Below, one piece after another: positions 31,086 through 39,712 of a stretch of 53,487 bases of DNA; the stretch's first letter is position 1; each line of letters opens with the position of its first letter. Location of the stretch: positions 1 to 53,487 of the forward strand of contig JAKJER010000042.1 in assembly GCA_022705325.1 (NCBI GenBank), written 5' to 3'. This DNA is from Planctomycetota bacterium (GTDB lineage: Bacteria; Planctomycetota; Phycisphaerae; SM23-33). The notes under the pieces were generated by a model that worked only from the letters and a program-made list of their open reading frames with translations, was not told where the DNA came from and ran no database searches. A program made the position numbers and the translations under genes.

Positions 31086-31973
31086 GTGGCACAGGTATTC
31101 AAGGCCAATACGGACGAGGCAGCCAAGGCGAAGGCCCGCGTGCTGAAGCTGGCGGACTTCGCGGCGGAGGCCCGCGCGGTGGTGCTGGAGGCCCGCAAGG
31201 ACGCCGCCCGCATCGTCGCCTCGGCCCGCGCGCAGGCGGATGACTACCGCCGCCAGGCCGCCGAAGAGGGATACGCCGAAGGTCACGCCCGGGGCATGGA
31301 GCAAGGTCTGGCCCGGGGGCGCCAGCAGGCGATCGACGAGGTTCGCCGCCAGGTCGAGGACCAGGCCCGCCAGGCCGACGAGGTGGCCGCTCGCATTGTC
31401 GAGGAACTGACCCGCAGTCGCGAGCAGCTCATGCAGGAAGCCCGCAGCGGGCTGCTCCAGTTCGCGCTGGACCTGGCCGGTCGCATCGTCGGACGGCTGG
31501 CCGTCGGCGACGTGCGGGTGGCCGAACGAAACCTCGCCAAGGCCCTGGACCTGGCCCGCTCCACCGGCGAGTTGACGGTCCTGGTGAACCCGGTCCAGCT
31601 TGACCAGCTCAACGAATTCCGCCAACACCTGGTTCAGACGCTGGGCCTGCGCGGGAAGGTGAGCCTGGTGGGCGATGAGCGCATCGAGCCGGGCGGGGTG
31701 AAAGTGGTCAGCCGCTCGGGCGAGATCAACGCCACCATCGGCAGGCAGTTGGACAGCCTGGCCGAGCTGATCTTCGCCGTTGACCAGGACGAGCCGGCCT
31801 GCCCGCCAGACGAGCAGGACCCGTTGGAAGCCCTGGACGCCCTGGACGAGCGGGGCGAATACGTGTCCGAACCTCCCGCGCAAGAGAGCCAGGCGGGCGA
31901 CGAATCGGAGCCGGCGGATCGGGCGGAGGCCGGGCCTGACCGGCGCGCGGGCGCAGAGGAGGGGGCGGCATGA
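31086..31973 (+). CDS. fliH: Flagellar export ATPase regulator FliH
   Basis: A 295-residue FliH, the elongated stator that binds the FliI ATPase and links it to the C-ring and export gate. The N-terminal half is a long Ala/Glu/Arg helix with the GxxxG-rich repeat typical of FliH (EEGYAEGHARGMEQGLARGR). The C-terminal domain matches LTVLVNPVQLDQLNE, LVGDERIEPGGVKVVSRSGE and INATIGRQLDSL. An acidic ~50-residue tail after residue 240 is an extension over typical members. The stop overlaps fliI by ATGA. Confidence 0.9.
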   Translation: MAQVFKANTDEAAKAKARVLKLADFAAEARAVVLEARKDAARIVASARAQADDYRRQAAEEGYAEGHARGMEQGLARGRQQAIDEVRRQVEDQARQADEVAARIVEELTRSREQLMQEARSGLLQFALDLAGRIVGRLAVGDVRVAERNLAKALDLARSTGELTVLVNPVQLDQLNEFRQHLVQTLGLRGKVSLVGDERIEPGGVKVVSRSGEINATIGRQLDSLAELIFAVDQDEPACPPDEQDPLEALDALDERGEYVSEPPAQESQAGDESEPADRAEAGPDRRAGAEEGAA

Positions 31974-33418
31974 CGCTCTTCGAGCCGTATCGCGAGATGC
32001 TGGAGACGGCCCAGCCGGTGGGCATCGCCGGACAGGTCAGTGCCGTACGCGGGCTGACGGTGAGTGTGGCCGACTTCCCCGCGCCGGTGGGGGCGGCCTG
32101 CCGGATCGTCCGCGGCACGCGGGCGGTCGAGGCCCGCGTGATCGGCTTCGTCAACGAGGAGGCCCTGGTCATGCCCCTGGGCTCGATCGCGGGCATCGCC
32201 CGCGGCGACCGGGTGCTGTGCACGTGCAGCGAGCCGACCGTCTGCGTGGGCGAGCGGATGCTGGGACGCGTGCTGGACGGCCTGGGCAGGCCCGTGGACC
32301 GCCTGGGCCCGCTGCACGTCGAGACCCGCCTGCCGATCTGGCCCGAGGCCGCCTCGCCGATGCAGAGGCGACGCGTCACCCAGCCGCTGGGCACGGGCAT
32401 CCGGGCCATCGACGCCATGCTCACCGTCGGGCGGGGCCAGCGGATGGGGATCTTCTCCGGGCCCGGCGTGGGCAAGAGCATCCTGCTGGGCATGATCGCC
32501 CGCTACACGGCCGCCGACGTGATCGTCATCTCCCTGATCGGCGAGCGAGGGCGCGAGGTGCACGACTTCCTCGAACGCGACCTGGGCGACGAGGGCCTGC
32601 GCCGCAGCGTCGTGGTCGTCTCGACGGGCAACCAGCCCCCCCTGGTCCGCGTGCAGGCCGGGGCGGTGGCCACCACCATCGCCGAGTTCTTCCGCGACCG
32701 GGGCGCCCACGTGTTGTTGCTCATGGACTCCCTCACCCGTCTGGCCATGGCCCAGCGGCAGATCGGGCTGGCCGCGGGCGAGCCCCCGGCGACCAAGGGC
32801 TACACCCCCAGCGTGTTCAACCTCTTGCCCGAGTTGCTGGAACGCAGCGGCAACACGAGCGGCGGGTCCATTACCGGCTTCTACAACGTCCTGGTCGAAG
32901 GCGACGACCTGAGCGACCCGCTCAGTGACGCCGTCCGAAGCGTCACCGACGGGCACATCTGGCTGTCTCGCGACCTGGCGGCCCGCGGGCACTACCCGGC
33001 CGTCGACTGCCTCCACAGCGTCAGCCGGGCCATGCTCGACGTCACCGACGACCGCCACCGCGCCGCCGCGCGGGAACTGCGGAGGCTGATGGCCGTCTAC
33101 CGCGACATCGAGGACATGCTCACCATCGGGGCTTACAAGCTCGGGGCCAACGCCGATTGCGACCTGGCCATCCGGGCCGAGCCCCACATTAGCGAGTTCC
33201 TGACCCAGGGCATCGAGCAGTCCAGCAGCCTCGAGCGGACGCGCAACGGCCTGATCGAGTTGCACGAGCGGATCCAGGCGATGCGGAACCAGCCAGCCGC
33301 GGGCGGGCCGGCAACGCGGGTGTTCCTGCCTGAGATCTCGAACCCCCACGGGACGGGGCGAGGCAAGGTCATACCCGACCGCATGCGCCATAGCGCGGGG
33401 CAGGGAGGCAGGCCATGA
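31970..33418 (+). CDS. fliI: Flagellum-specific ATPase FliI
   Basis: A 482-residue rotary-type ATPase that energises unfolding and delivery of flagellar export substrates. Walker A is SGPGVGKSILLG (from residue ~163), followed by VISLIGERGREVHDFLERDL, the Walker B region HVLLLMDSLTRLAMAQRQIGL and the family motif LPELLERSGNTSGGSITGFY. The N-terminal beta-barrel (GIAGQVSAVRGLTVSVADF) is present. About 40 extra residues (RVFLPEISNPHGTGRGK onward) extend beyond the usual end. Both ends overlap neighbours through ATGA. Confidence 0.95.
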   Translation: MTLFEPYREMLETAQPVGIAGQVSAVRGLTVSVADFPAPVGAACRIVRGTRAVEARVIGFVNEEALVMPLGSIAGIARGDRVLCTCSEPTVCVGERMLGRVLDGLGRPVDRLGPLHVETRLPIWPEAASPMQRRRVTQPLGTGIRAIDAMLTVGRGQRMGIFSGPGVGKSILLGMIARYTAADVIVISLIGERGREVHDFLERDLGDEGLRRSVVVVSTGNQPPLVRVQAGAVATTIAEFFRDRGAHVLLLMDSLTRLAMAQRQIGLAAGEPPATKGYTPSVFNLLPELLERSGNTSGGSITGFYNVLVEGDDLSDPLSDAVRSVTDGHIWLSRDLAARGHYPAVDCLHSVSRAMLDVTDDRHRAAARELRRLMAVYRDIEDMLTIGAYKLGANADCDLAIRAEPHISEFLTQGIEQSSSLERTRNGLIELHERIQAMRNQPAAGGPATRVFLPEISNPHGTGRGKVIPDRMRHSAGQGGRP

Positions 33419-33885
33419 AGCACGACCATCGATCACGAACCCGGGCGCGGATGCTGCTGGCCCTCCGCCAGCAGCGCGAACAGGTCGCCCGCCAGGATTT
33501 CCTGCTGGCCCAGGCCGAGGTGGAAGCCGTCCAGGCCCGCATCGTTACGCTCAAGGCCACTCTCGAAGACTACGACCAGGCTGCCCGCCAGGCCGCGTAC
33601 AGCGGCGGGCAGGAGGACCTCCGTCTGTACCGCGGCTTCGCCGTGCAGGTTCGCCAGGCGGTTGCGTTGGAAGAGCGAAGGCTGGCGGCCAGCCAGGACC
33701 TGCTCGATGAATGCCGCCGGGAACTGGATGCGGCCAGGCGCGAAGTGAAGGCCGTTCAAATGCTCCAGGACCGCATCGAGGAGTTGCAGGACGCGGCCGC
33801 CGAACGGGAGACGGTCAAGCAGATGGACGACCAGCACGCCTCGCACTCGGTCCAGACGGGCAAATGGGAGAGGCTGCGGCCATGA
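33415..33885 (+). CDS. fliJ: Flagellar export chaperone/stalk FliJ
   Basis: A 156-residue, almost wholly helical protein predicted to form a coiled coil, in the position and size of FliJ, which sits as the central stalk in the FliI hexamer and contacts FlhA. Heptad-like stretches are RMLLALRQQREQVARQDFLL, VRQAVALEERRLAASQDLL and EVKAVQMLQDRIEELQDAAA. FliJ sequences are poorly conserved, so the call rests on helix content, length and exact operon position between fliI and fliN. Overlaps both neighbours by ATGA. Confidence 0.82.
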   Translation: MKHDHRSRTRARMLLALRQQREQVARQDFLLAQAEVEAVQARIVTLKATLEDYDQAARQAAYSGGQEDLRLYRGFAVQVRQAVALEERRLAASQDLLDECRRELDAARREVKAVQMLQDRIEELQDAAAERETVKQMDDQHASHSVQTGKWERLRP

Positions 33886-34103
33886 CGGGCCGGACGAAGC
33901 AACTTCGGATCGAGTTCGGACGGCGGTGGTTGACGCCGGCGGAGTTGAGCGACCTGGAGTGTGGGCAGGTGATGGAACTGGACGCCCAGGTGGACGACCT
34001 GGTGGACGTGTACGTGAACGGCCACCTGCGGGGGCGGGGCGAGGCGGTGGTGGTGGACGGCAAGCTGGGCGTGCGGATCAGCGAAGTGATCCGCGGCGGA
34101 TGA
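33882..34103 (+). CDS. fliN: Minimal FliN: stand-alone SPOA C-ring domain
   Basis: A 73-residue protein consisting almost only of the SPOA fold of the flagellar switch/export ring. The motif series is LRIEFGRRWLTPAELSDLE, MELDAQVDDLVDVYVNGHL, GRGEAVVVDGKLGVRISEVI, matching the conserved FliN core including the VNG and GVRI elements. Typical FliN has ~30-60 extra N-terminal residues. Start ATG at 33882 overlaps the fliJ stop (ATGA) and the stop overlaps fliO (ATGA), so the short length is well supported. Its location beside fliH fits docking of the FliH-FliI complex on FliN. Confidence 0.88.
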   Translation: MTGRTKQLRIEFGRRWLTPAELSDLECGQVMELDAQVDDLVDVYVNGHLRGRGEAVVVDGKLGVRISEVIRGG

Positions 34104-34873
34104 AGCGGCGCATGGAGGGTGCAGCCGGCGAGACGAACATGGACAGGGATGTCCGGACAACTCGGCAGGATGGATGGGCGGCGAGAGTGATCGCGGCGGT
34201 CGCGATCGGCGCGTTCACGTGCTCGCTGGTCTGCCTGGGCATCCTGACCGCGCCGTCGGGGCGGGGCGTCACGCTGTTGGCGAAGGCTGCGGCGCAAGAG
34301 CGGCCGCCGGGCGGGCCGATGTCGCCCGGGCCCGCGCGTACGGCACTCTCGACCCAGCCGGCGACCCGCGCACGTTCGACGGGGGCGCCCAAGGCGGAGT
34401 CGCGGCCGCTGAGCGCCAGTCGCCCGGCGTCGTCGCTGGAGGACCGCCGGATCGGTGACGGGCCCGCCCCACGTCGCGACACCACGTTGAAAGTCATCAT
34501 CGCGCTGCTGGTGGTGGTGCTGGTGCTGCTGGTGCTGCGCAAGCTGATGCGCGGCGCGTCCCGTCGCGATGGGGGGGCTGGCGGCGCAGCCGGGCCCCTG
34601 GAGGTGGTGGCGTCGTTGCGGTTGTCGCCGACGCACCAGGTGCGTCTGGTCCGCCTGGGGCAGCGGCTGATCGCGGTGGGCATGACTCCCCAGGCGATCG
34701 CCCCGCTGGCGGAGGTGAGCGACCCTCGCGAGATCGTTGAGTTGTTGGAGCAGGCGGGGGTGAAGCAGCCGGCCGGTACGCCCCCTGCGACCCCCGAGCC
34801 CGGCACGGACTACCTCCACGACGCCACGACGCGCGACAAGCCCCCCTCGTCGCGAAAGGGGGAAGGCGCATGA
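34100..34873 (+). CDS. fliO: Flagellar export-gate assembly factor FliO
   Basis: A 257-residue protein with two hydrophobic segments: one near residues 28-50 (RVIAAVAIGAFTCSLVCLGI), either signal or anchor, and one near 133-150 (LKVIIALLVVVLVLLVL). They are separated by a Pro/Ser/Arg-rich periplasmic linker. The second is followed by the cytoplasmic FliO domain, LEVVASLRLSPTHQVRLVRL and RLIAVGMTPQAIAPLAEV. FliO aids assembly of the FliP-FliR core. Position between fliN and fliP supports the call. ATGA overlaps on both sides. Confidence 0.87.
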   Translation: MKRRMEGAAGETNMDRDVRTTRQDGWAARVIAAVAIGAFTCSLVCLGILTAPSGRGVTLLAKAAAQERPPGGPMSPGPARTALSTQPATRARSTGAPKAESRPLSASRPASSLEDRRIGDGPAPRRDTTLKVIIALLVVVLVLLVLRKLMRGASRRDGGAGGAAGPLEVVASLRLSPTHQVRLVRLGQRLIAVGMTPQAIAPLAEVSDPREIVELLEQAGVKQPAGTPPATPEPGTDYLHDATTRDKPPSSRKGEGA

Positions 34874-35655
34874 GGACGACTTGGCTCGCGGCGATGGTGA
34901 CGTTGCTGCTGGCGGCGCCGGTCTTGGCCGCCCCGCCGGCCAGCGGGCCCGCGGCGAGCCAGCCGGCCGCCACCCAGCCGGCGGACCTGCTGAGCGGCCT
35001 GACCAGGCCGGACCAGACCATGACGCTCGTCCAATGGGCGGTGCTGCTGACGGTGCTGGCGGCGGCGCCGGCCGTCGGAGTCCTGGTCACGAGCTTCACG
35101 CGGATTGCCGTGGTCCTGGGGCTGTTGCGTCAGGCCCTGGCGACCCAGCAACTCCCGCCCAACCAGGTGCTGTTCGGTTTGGCCCTGCTGATGACCCTGG
35201 CGGTCATGTCGCCGGTCATCGGCGACCTCTATCAGCAGGCCCTCGAGCCGTACCTGGCCGGGCGGATCGCCCGCGAGCAGGCGTTCGATGCCGCCCAGGC
35301 TCGCATCCGGACATTCATGATCGGCCAGATCGAGACCGCCGGGAATTCCCAGGACGTCTACGTGTTCCTGGACGACAAGCTCGCCCGGCGACAGGACCTG
35401 ACCTGGAGCGACGTGCCGACGCTGTCGCTGATCCCCGCCTACGCCATCAGTGAACTGAAGGTCGCCTTCCACATGGGCTTTCGCATCTTCCTGCCCTTCC
35501 TGGTGGTGGACCTGCTGGTGGCGTCGGTGCTGACGTCCATGGGCATCCTGATGCTGCCGCCGGTGCTGGTCTCCCTGCCGCTGAAGCTGCTGCTGTTCGT
35601 GCTGGCCGACGGCTGGCACCTGGTGGCCGGGACGTTGATGAGGAGCTTCGCGTGA
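34870..35655 (+). CDS. fliP: Flagellar export-gate protein FliP
   Basis: A 261-residue membrane protein that forms the core of the type III export gate. It begins with a cleavable-type signal (MRTTWLAAMVTLLLAAPVLA). The signature regions are VLVTSFTRIAVVLGLLRQAL, QVLFGLALLMTLAVMSPV, LIPAYAISELKVAFHMGF and VASVLTSMGILMLPPVLV, with SLPLKLLLFVLADGWHL near the end. Length and motifs are typical. The stop overlaps the GTG of fliQ (GTGA). Confidence 0.95.
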   Translation: MRTTWLAAMVTLLLAAPVLAAPPASGPAASQPAATQPADLLSGLTRPDQTMTLVQWAVLLTVLAAAPAVGVLVTSFTRIAVVLGLLRQALATQQLPPNQVLFGLALLMTLAVMSPVIGDLYQQALEPYLAGRIAREQAFDAAQARIRTFMIGQIETAGNSQDVYVFLDDKLARRQDLTWSDVPTLSLIPAYAISELKVAFHMGFRIFLPFLVVDLLVASVLTSMGILMLPPVLVSLPLKLLLFVLADGWHLVAGTLMRSFA

Positions 35656-35909
35656 ATGCCGACGCCGCCATCGACCTGGCCCGCCAGGCCGTCTCGCTGA
35701 CGCTGGTGCTCAGCCTGCCGGTCCTGCTGACGGTCCTGGCGGTCGGGCTTGTGGTGAGTCTGCTCCAGGCGATCACGCAGGTGCAGGAACAAACGCTGAG
35801 CTTCGTGCCCAAGCTGCTGGCCGGGGCGGCTGCGATTCTCCTGGCCGGGCCGTGGGCGCTGGAGCGGCTGATCGAGTTCAGCCGGGCGATGTTCGGCGGG
35901 GGGTGGTGA
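35652..35909 (+). CDS. fliQ: Flagellar export-gate protein FliQ
   Basis: An 85-residue two-helix membrane protein. The first hydrophobic segment is SLTLVLSLPVLLTVLAVGLV, the second LLAGAAAILLAGPWALERL. Between them is the family motif SLLQAITQVQEQTLSFVPKL, the cytoplasmic loop of FliQ in the export gate. Start GTG at 35652 overlaps the fliP stop; an ATG four bases on is in another frame. Confidence 0.94.
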   Translation: MNADAAIDLARQAVSLTLVLSLPVLLTVLAVGLVVSLLQAITQVQEQTLSFVPKLLAGAAAILLAGPWALERLIEFSRAMFGGGW

Positions 35910-35915
35910 GACCGG

Positions 35916-36689
35916 ATGAACGGGACCTTTGACATTCTGTCGTCGCTTTCGCCGGCCCTGCCGCTCGTGCTGATTCGCACGGGCGGGATCTTCCTGGCTG
36001 CGCCCGCCCTGGCCGAGCCGGTCGTTCCGGTGCGCCTGCGGGTGCTGCTGGCGGTGGTGCTGGCGCTGGCGGCGGCGGGGCGCGTGGCCCTGCCGGCGGG
36101 GCCGATGAGCGACGGCGCCTTCCTGGCGGCGGCGGCCGGGGAACTGCTCGTCGGGGCGACGATCGGGCTGGCGGCGGCGGTGGTGCTCTCGGGGGTCGAA
36201 CTGGGCGCGTTCCACATTTCCCAGCAGATGGGCCTGTCGCTGTCGCAGGTGTTCGACCCGGTGACGGCCCAGGGCGGCGACCCGGTGCGGCGGCTGCTGG
36301 TCCTGCTGGCGGTGGTGGTGTTCCTGGCGGTGGGCGGGCACACGATGATGCTGTCGGCCCTGCTGGGGAGTTTCGAGTCGGTGCCGGTGGGCTCGGTCCT
36401 GGCGGCTGGGCGGGCGACGGACCTGATCGTGGCGCTGCTGGGGGCGAGCTTCGTTCTGGGCCTGAAGGTGGCGGCGCCGGTGCTGGCGGCGATGCTGCTG
36501 GCGACGGTGGCGCTGGGCCTGCTCCAGAAGACGCTGCCGCAGTGCAACATCCTGACGGTGGGCCTGCCGACACGGGCGCTGCTGGGGCTGGCGCTGCTGG
36601 GCATCGCGGCGGCGGCCCTGGGGTACCTGGTGGAGGCGGCGACGGACCTGGTGGGCAGGCACTTGGCGACCTGGGCTCTCCAGGCGTAG
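35916..36689 (+). CDS. fliR: Flagellar export-gate protein FliR
   Basis: A 257-residue polytopic membrane protein, about six hydrophobic helices, third component of the FliP-FliQ-FliR gate. Matches include IRTGGIFLAAPALAEPVVPV, LLVGATIGLAAAVVLSGVEL and the conserved GAFHISQQMGLSLSQVFDP, then LVLLAVVVFLAVGGHTMML. Start ATG follows GGTGAGACCGG. Type III gate composition is complete in this operon (FliP, Q, R, FlhB, FlhA). Confidence 0.93.
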   Translation: MNGTFDILSSLSPALPLVLIRTGGIFLAAPALAEPVVPVRLRVLLAVVLALAAAGRVALPAGPMSDGAFLAAAAGELLVGATIGLAAAVVLSGVELGAFHISQQMGLSLSQVFDPVTAQGGDPVRRLLVLLAVVVFLAVGGHTMMLSALLGSFESVPVGSVLAAGRATDLIVALLGASFVLGLKVAAPVLAAMLLATVALGLLQKTLPQCNILTVGLPTRALLGLALLGIAAAALGYLVEAATDLVGRHLATWALQA

Positions 36690-36698
36690 CGACAAGAC

Positions 36699-37514
36699 AT
36701 GGCAGAGATCGACGACAACAGCGGCGAGCGTACCGAGCAACCGACGGCGTTGCGGCTGGAAGAGGCCCGCCGGCGCGGGATGGTTCCGCGCAGCGGCGAC
36801 CTGGTGTCGGCCGCCATGCTGCTGGGCGGGGCGGGCCTGCTGGCCCTGCTGGGCGGACGATTGCTGGAGGCCCTGGTGCGGATGATGCGCGAGATGCTCG
36901 CCTGGGGCGCCGGCCCGCTTCCGCTTGGCGGGCTGACCGAGGCGCTGGTGCCGCTGGCCCTGCTGCTGGGGGGGCTGGCGGTGTCGGCGGTGGGCATCAA
37001 CCTGGCCCAGGTGGGCCCGTTGGTTGCGTGGGAGCGGGTCGCGCCGGACCTGGCTCGGCTGTCGCCGTCGGCGGGCCTGGGACGGTTGTTCTCCGCGCGG
37101 ATGCTCATGGGCGGCGCGATGGCCGTGCTCAAGACCGGCGTGGTCGCGGTGGTGGCGTGTGCCGTCCTGCTGACCTGTGCGGGAGAGTTGGCGTCCGCGG
37201 GGCGGCTGGGCCCGCTGGCCCTGCTTGGCCTGTGCGGACGGGTCGTGACGGTGGTCGCTCTGGCGGGCGGCGCGGCCCTGGCGGTTCTGGCGGTGCTGGA
37301 CCTGCTCTTCCAGCGGTGGCAGTACCGTCGCGAGTTGATGATGACCCGACGCGAGGTCCGCCAGGAACTGCGAAGGAGCGAGGGCGACCCCGCCCTGCGA
37401 CGGCGTCGCCGCAAGCTGTCGGCGGAGGCGGCGGCAAGCGGAAGGAAGATCCACCGAACGCTCCCCGTGGGCCTTGAGCCGGGCGGACGGTCGGCGGGTC
37501 TTGAACAGGTGTAG
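36699..37514 (+). CDS. flhB: FlhB lacking the NPTH autocleavage domain
   Basis: FlhB is the export-gate switch protein: four transmembrane helices followed by a cytoplasmic domain that cleaves itself at Asn-Pro in NPTH, changing substrate class from rod/hook to filament. This 271-residue protein has the membrane part (GERTEQPTALRLEEARRRG, PSAGLGRLFSARMLMGG) and the start of the cytoplasmic linker (LLFQRWQYRRELMMTRREV, RQELRRSEGDPALRRRRRKL). Family proteins are usually 350-380 residues. Here the sequence ends with EAAASGRKIHRTLPVGLEPG and no NPTH. I checked the other frames up to flhA and see no NPTH, and flhA starts 3 bp later, so this is a genuine short form and not a simple frameshift. Confidence 0.88.
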   Translation: MAEIDDNSGERTEQPTALRLEEARRRGMVPRSGDLVSAAMLLGGAGLLALLGGRLLEALVRMMREMLAWGAGPLPLGGLTEALVPLALLLGGLAVSAVGINLAQVGPLVAWERVAPDLARLSPSAGLGRLFSARMLMGGAMAVLKTGVVAVVACAVLLTCAGELASAGRLGPLALLGLCGRVVTVVALAGGAALAVLAVLDLLFQRWQYRRELMMTRREVRQELRRSEGDPALRRRRRKLSAEAAASGRKIHRTLPVGLEPGGRSAGLEQV

Positions 37515-37516
37515 GC

Positions 37517-39712
37517 ATGGACCAGGGCATGACATTTGAGCGGGCGATCAACTGGGCGGTCAGGCACCGCGGGCTGGCGTTGTCGGTGGCGGCTGCCCTG
37601 CTGGTGCTGGTCCTGCTGGTCCCGCTTCCCTCGCCCGTGCTGGACCTGCTGCTGGTGGGCAACCTGGCCTTGTCGGCGGTGATCCTGCTGACGGCCATCC
37701 ACGTTCGCAGCCCGCTGGAGTTCAGCGTGTTTCCCTCGGTCCTGCTGGGTGCGACGCTGTTGAGGCTGGTCTTGAACGTGGCCAGCACCAGGCTGATCCT
37801 GACCAGCGGCGCGGGCGGGCTGGCGATCGACGAGGCGCAATATGCCGCCGGGCGGGTGGTGTACGCCTTCAGCGAGTTCGTGACGGTGGGCTCGTGGCAG
37901 GTGGGGGTGATCCTGTTCGCGATCATCGTGATCGTGCAGTTCGTGGTGGTGACCAAGGGCAGCACTCGCATCAGCGAGGTGGCGGCCCGGTTCGTGCTGG
38001 ACGCGATGCCGGGGCGCCAGATGGCGATTGACGCGGACCTGTCGAGCGGGGCGATCACGCAGGAGCAGGCCCAGCGGCGCCGGGCGGAGGTGAGCCGGGA
38101 GGCCGACTTCTACGGGGCGATGGACGGCGCGTCGCGGTTCCTGCGGGGCGACGCCATTGCCGGCATTCTGATCATCTTGGTCAACATCCTGGGCGGGCTG
38201 TACGTGGGCCTGGTGCAGTATGGCTGGTCGTGGGCGGAGACGCTCTCGCTGTTCACCCGCCTGACGGTGGGCGACGGGCTGGTCACGCAGGTTCCGGCGT
38301 TCCTGGTGGCGGTGGCGGCGGCGCTGACGGTATCTCGCGGGCCGACGCGCTGCGACCTGGGCGAGACGCTGGTGGGGCAGTTGACGGCCCGCCCGGCTGT
38401 GCTGGGCATCACGGCGGCGTTCCTGGGCCTGCTGACGTTGACCTCGCTGCCCAAGCTGCCGCTGCTGATGCTGGGCGTGGGCTGTGGGGGCCTGGCGTGG
38501 TTGCTGGTGTGGCGCCGCGGGAACGAGGGTAGTGGCCGCGGCACGGCTGCGGAGGCGGAGACGGCCGGGGAGGGCCTGCGATGGGCGCCGGCGGCTGTCG
38601 CCCGCACCGGCGGCCGGCCGACGACGGGGGCGGGGGAGCAGGACCTCGAAGACCTGCTGACGGTGGACGCGATGCGACTGGAGGTCGGCTACGCCCTGGT
38701 CCGTCTTGTCGAGCCCAGCCTGGGCGGGGCCATCCTGGAGCGGATCGCCGAGCTTCGCCGTCGTGTCGCCGGCGAGCTGGGCGTGCTGATACCGCCGATC
38801 CGCATCCGCGACAACCTGCGGATGGAGGCGCACGGCTACGTCATCTACATCCGCGGGGCCCGCGCCGCGGCCGGGCGAATCTACCCGGGCCAGTTGCTGG
38901 CTGTCGCGGGCGACCAGGCCGAGGGCACGCTGGTGGGGCGTGAGACCACCGAGCCGGCCTTCGGTTCGCCCGCGGTGTGGATCGCTCCGGCTCAGCGGGC
39001 CCAGGCGGAGGGGATGGACTACGCGGTGATCGAGCCGGCCGACGTGCTCATGGGACACCTGGCCCAGACGGTCCGCAGGCGTTGCGGCGAGTTGCTGTCG
39101 CGCCGCCAGGTGACCGACCTGCTGGACCGGCTGCGCCATCGCGTCCCCGGGCTGGTGGACGAGCTGACCCAGCGGATGAGCATGGGACAGGTCCAACGCG
39201 TGCTTCAGGCCCTGCTTCGCGAGGCCGTCCCCATCCGCGACCTGGAGACCATCCTGGAGGCCCTCGGCGAGTTCGAGGACGTCCACGATCTGGACGCCAT
39301 GGTCGAACACGTTCGCCTGGCTTTGGCGCGGACCCTCTGTCAGAGCTGGTGTGGCGACGACGGCAAGCTGTGGTGCGTGACGGCCGACCCGCGGCTCGAG
39401 GACGCCGTGGCCTCCTGCCTGGCTCGCACCAGCCGGGGGACCACCGTCACCGCCGGACCGGAACTGGCCCGGCGGGTGATCGACGGGGTGGAGGCGGCCC
39501 TGGCGCAACTCCGCCGGCGCGGCTGCCGCGGAGTGATCCTCTGCACTCCGGCGGTTCGATCCGCCCTGAGACAGATCCTCGCGGCCAGCGAGCCGGACGT
39601 GGCCGTTCTGGCCTACAGCGAAATCGAATCGGTTGAGGTGGAGGCGGTGGCCTCCGCTTCCCTGGGCGAGCGCCGCCTGGCGGGCGCCGTCTCCTGTGAG
39701 GAACGAGAATGA
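37517..39712 (+). CDS. flhA: Flagellar export-gate protein FlhA
   Basis: A 731-residue protein. The N-terminal ~330 residues hold eight membrane helices including LLLVGNLALSAVILLTAIHV, PLEFSVFPSVLLGATLLRLV and the cytoplasmic loop with RISEVAARFVLDAMPGRQMA, AIDADLSSGAITQEQA and READFYGAMDGASRFLRGDA. The C-terminal cytoplasmic domain has SLGGAILERIAELRRRVAGE, GVLIPPIRIRDNLRM and LLREAVPIRDLETILEALGE, which form the nonameric docking ring for chaperone-substrate complexes. Length is normal. Start ATG 37517 is 3 bp after flhB. Confidence 0.96.
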   Translation: MDQGMTFERAINWAVRHRGLALSVAAALLVLVLLVPLPSPVLDLLLVGNLALSAVILLTAIHVRSPLEFSVFPSVLLGATLLRLVLNVASTRLILTSGAGGLAIDEAQYAAGRVVYAFSEFVTVGSWQVGVILFAIIVIVQFVVVTKGSTRISEVAARFVLDAMPGRQMAIDADLSSGAITQEQAQRRRAEVSREADFYGAMDGASRFLRGDAIAGILIILVNILGGLYVGLVQYGWSWAETLSLFTRLTVGDGLVTQVPAFLVAVAAALTVSRGPTRCDLGETLVGQLTARPAVLGITAAFLGLLTLTSLPKLPLLMLGVGCGGLAWLLVWRRGNEGSGRGTAAEAETAGEGLRWAPAAVARTGGRPTTGAGEQDLEDLLTVDAMRLEVGYALVRLVEPSLGGAILERIAELRRRVAGELGVLIPPIRIRDNLRMEAHGYVIYIRGARAAAGRIYPGQLLAVAGDQAEGTLVGRETTEPAFGSPAVWIAPAQRAQAEGMDYAVIEPADVLMGHLAQTVRRRCGELLSRRQVTDLLDRLRHRVPGLVDELTQRMSMGQVQRVLQALLREAVPIRDLETILEALGEFEDVHDLDAMVEHVRLALARTLCQSWCGDDGKLWCVTADPRLEDAVASCLARTSRGTTVTAGPELARRVIDGVEAALAQLRRRGCRGVILCTPAVRSALRQILAASEPDVAVLAYSEIESVEVEAVASASLGERRLAGAVSCEERE

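Noticed and set aside
36699..37540. FlhB truncation caused by a simple frameshift
   Set aside because: No NPTH-encoding sequence is found in the other frames before flhA starts, so a single-base error would not restore the domain.
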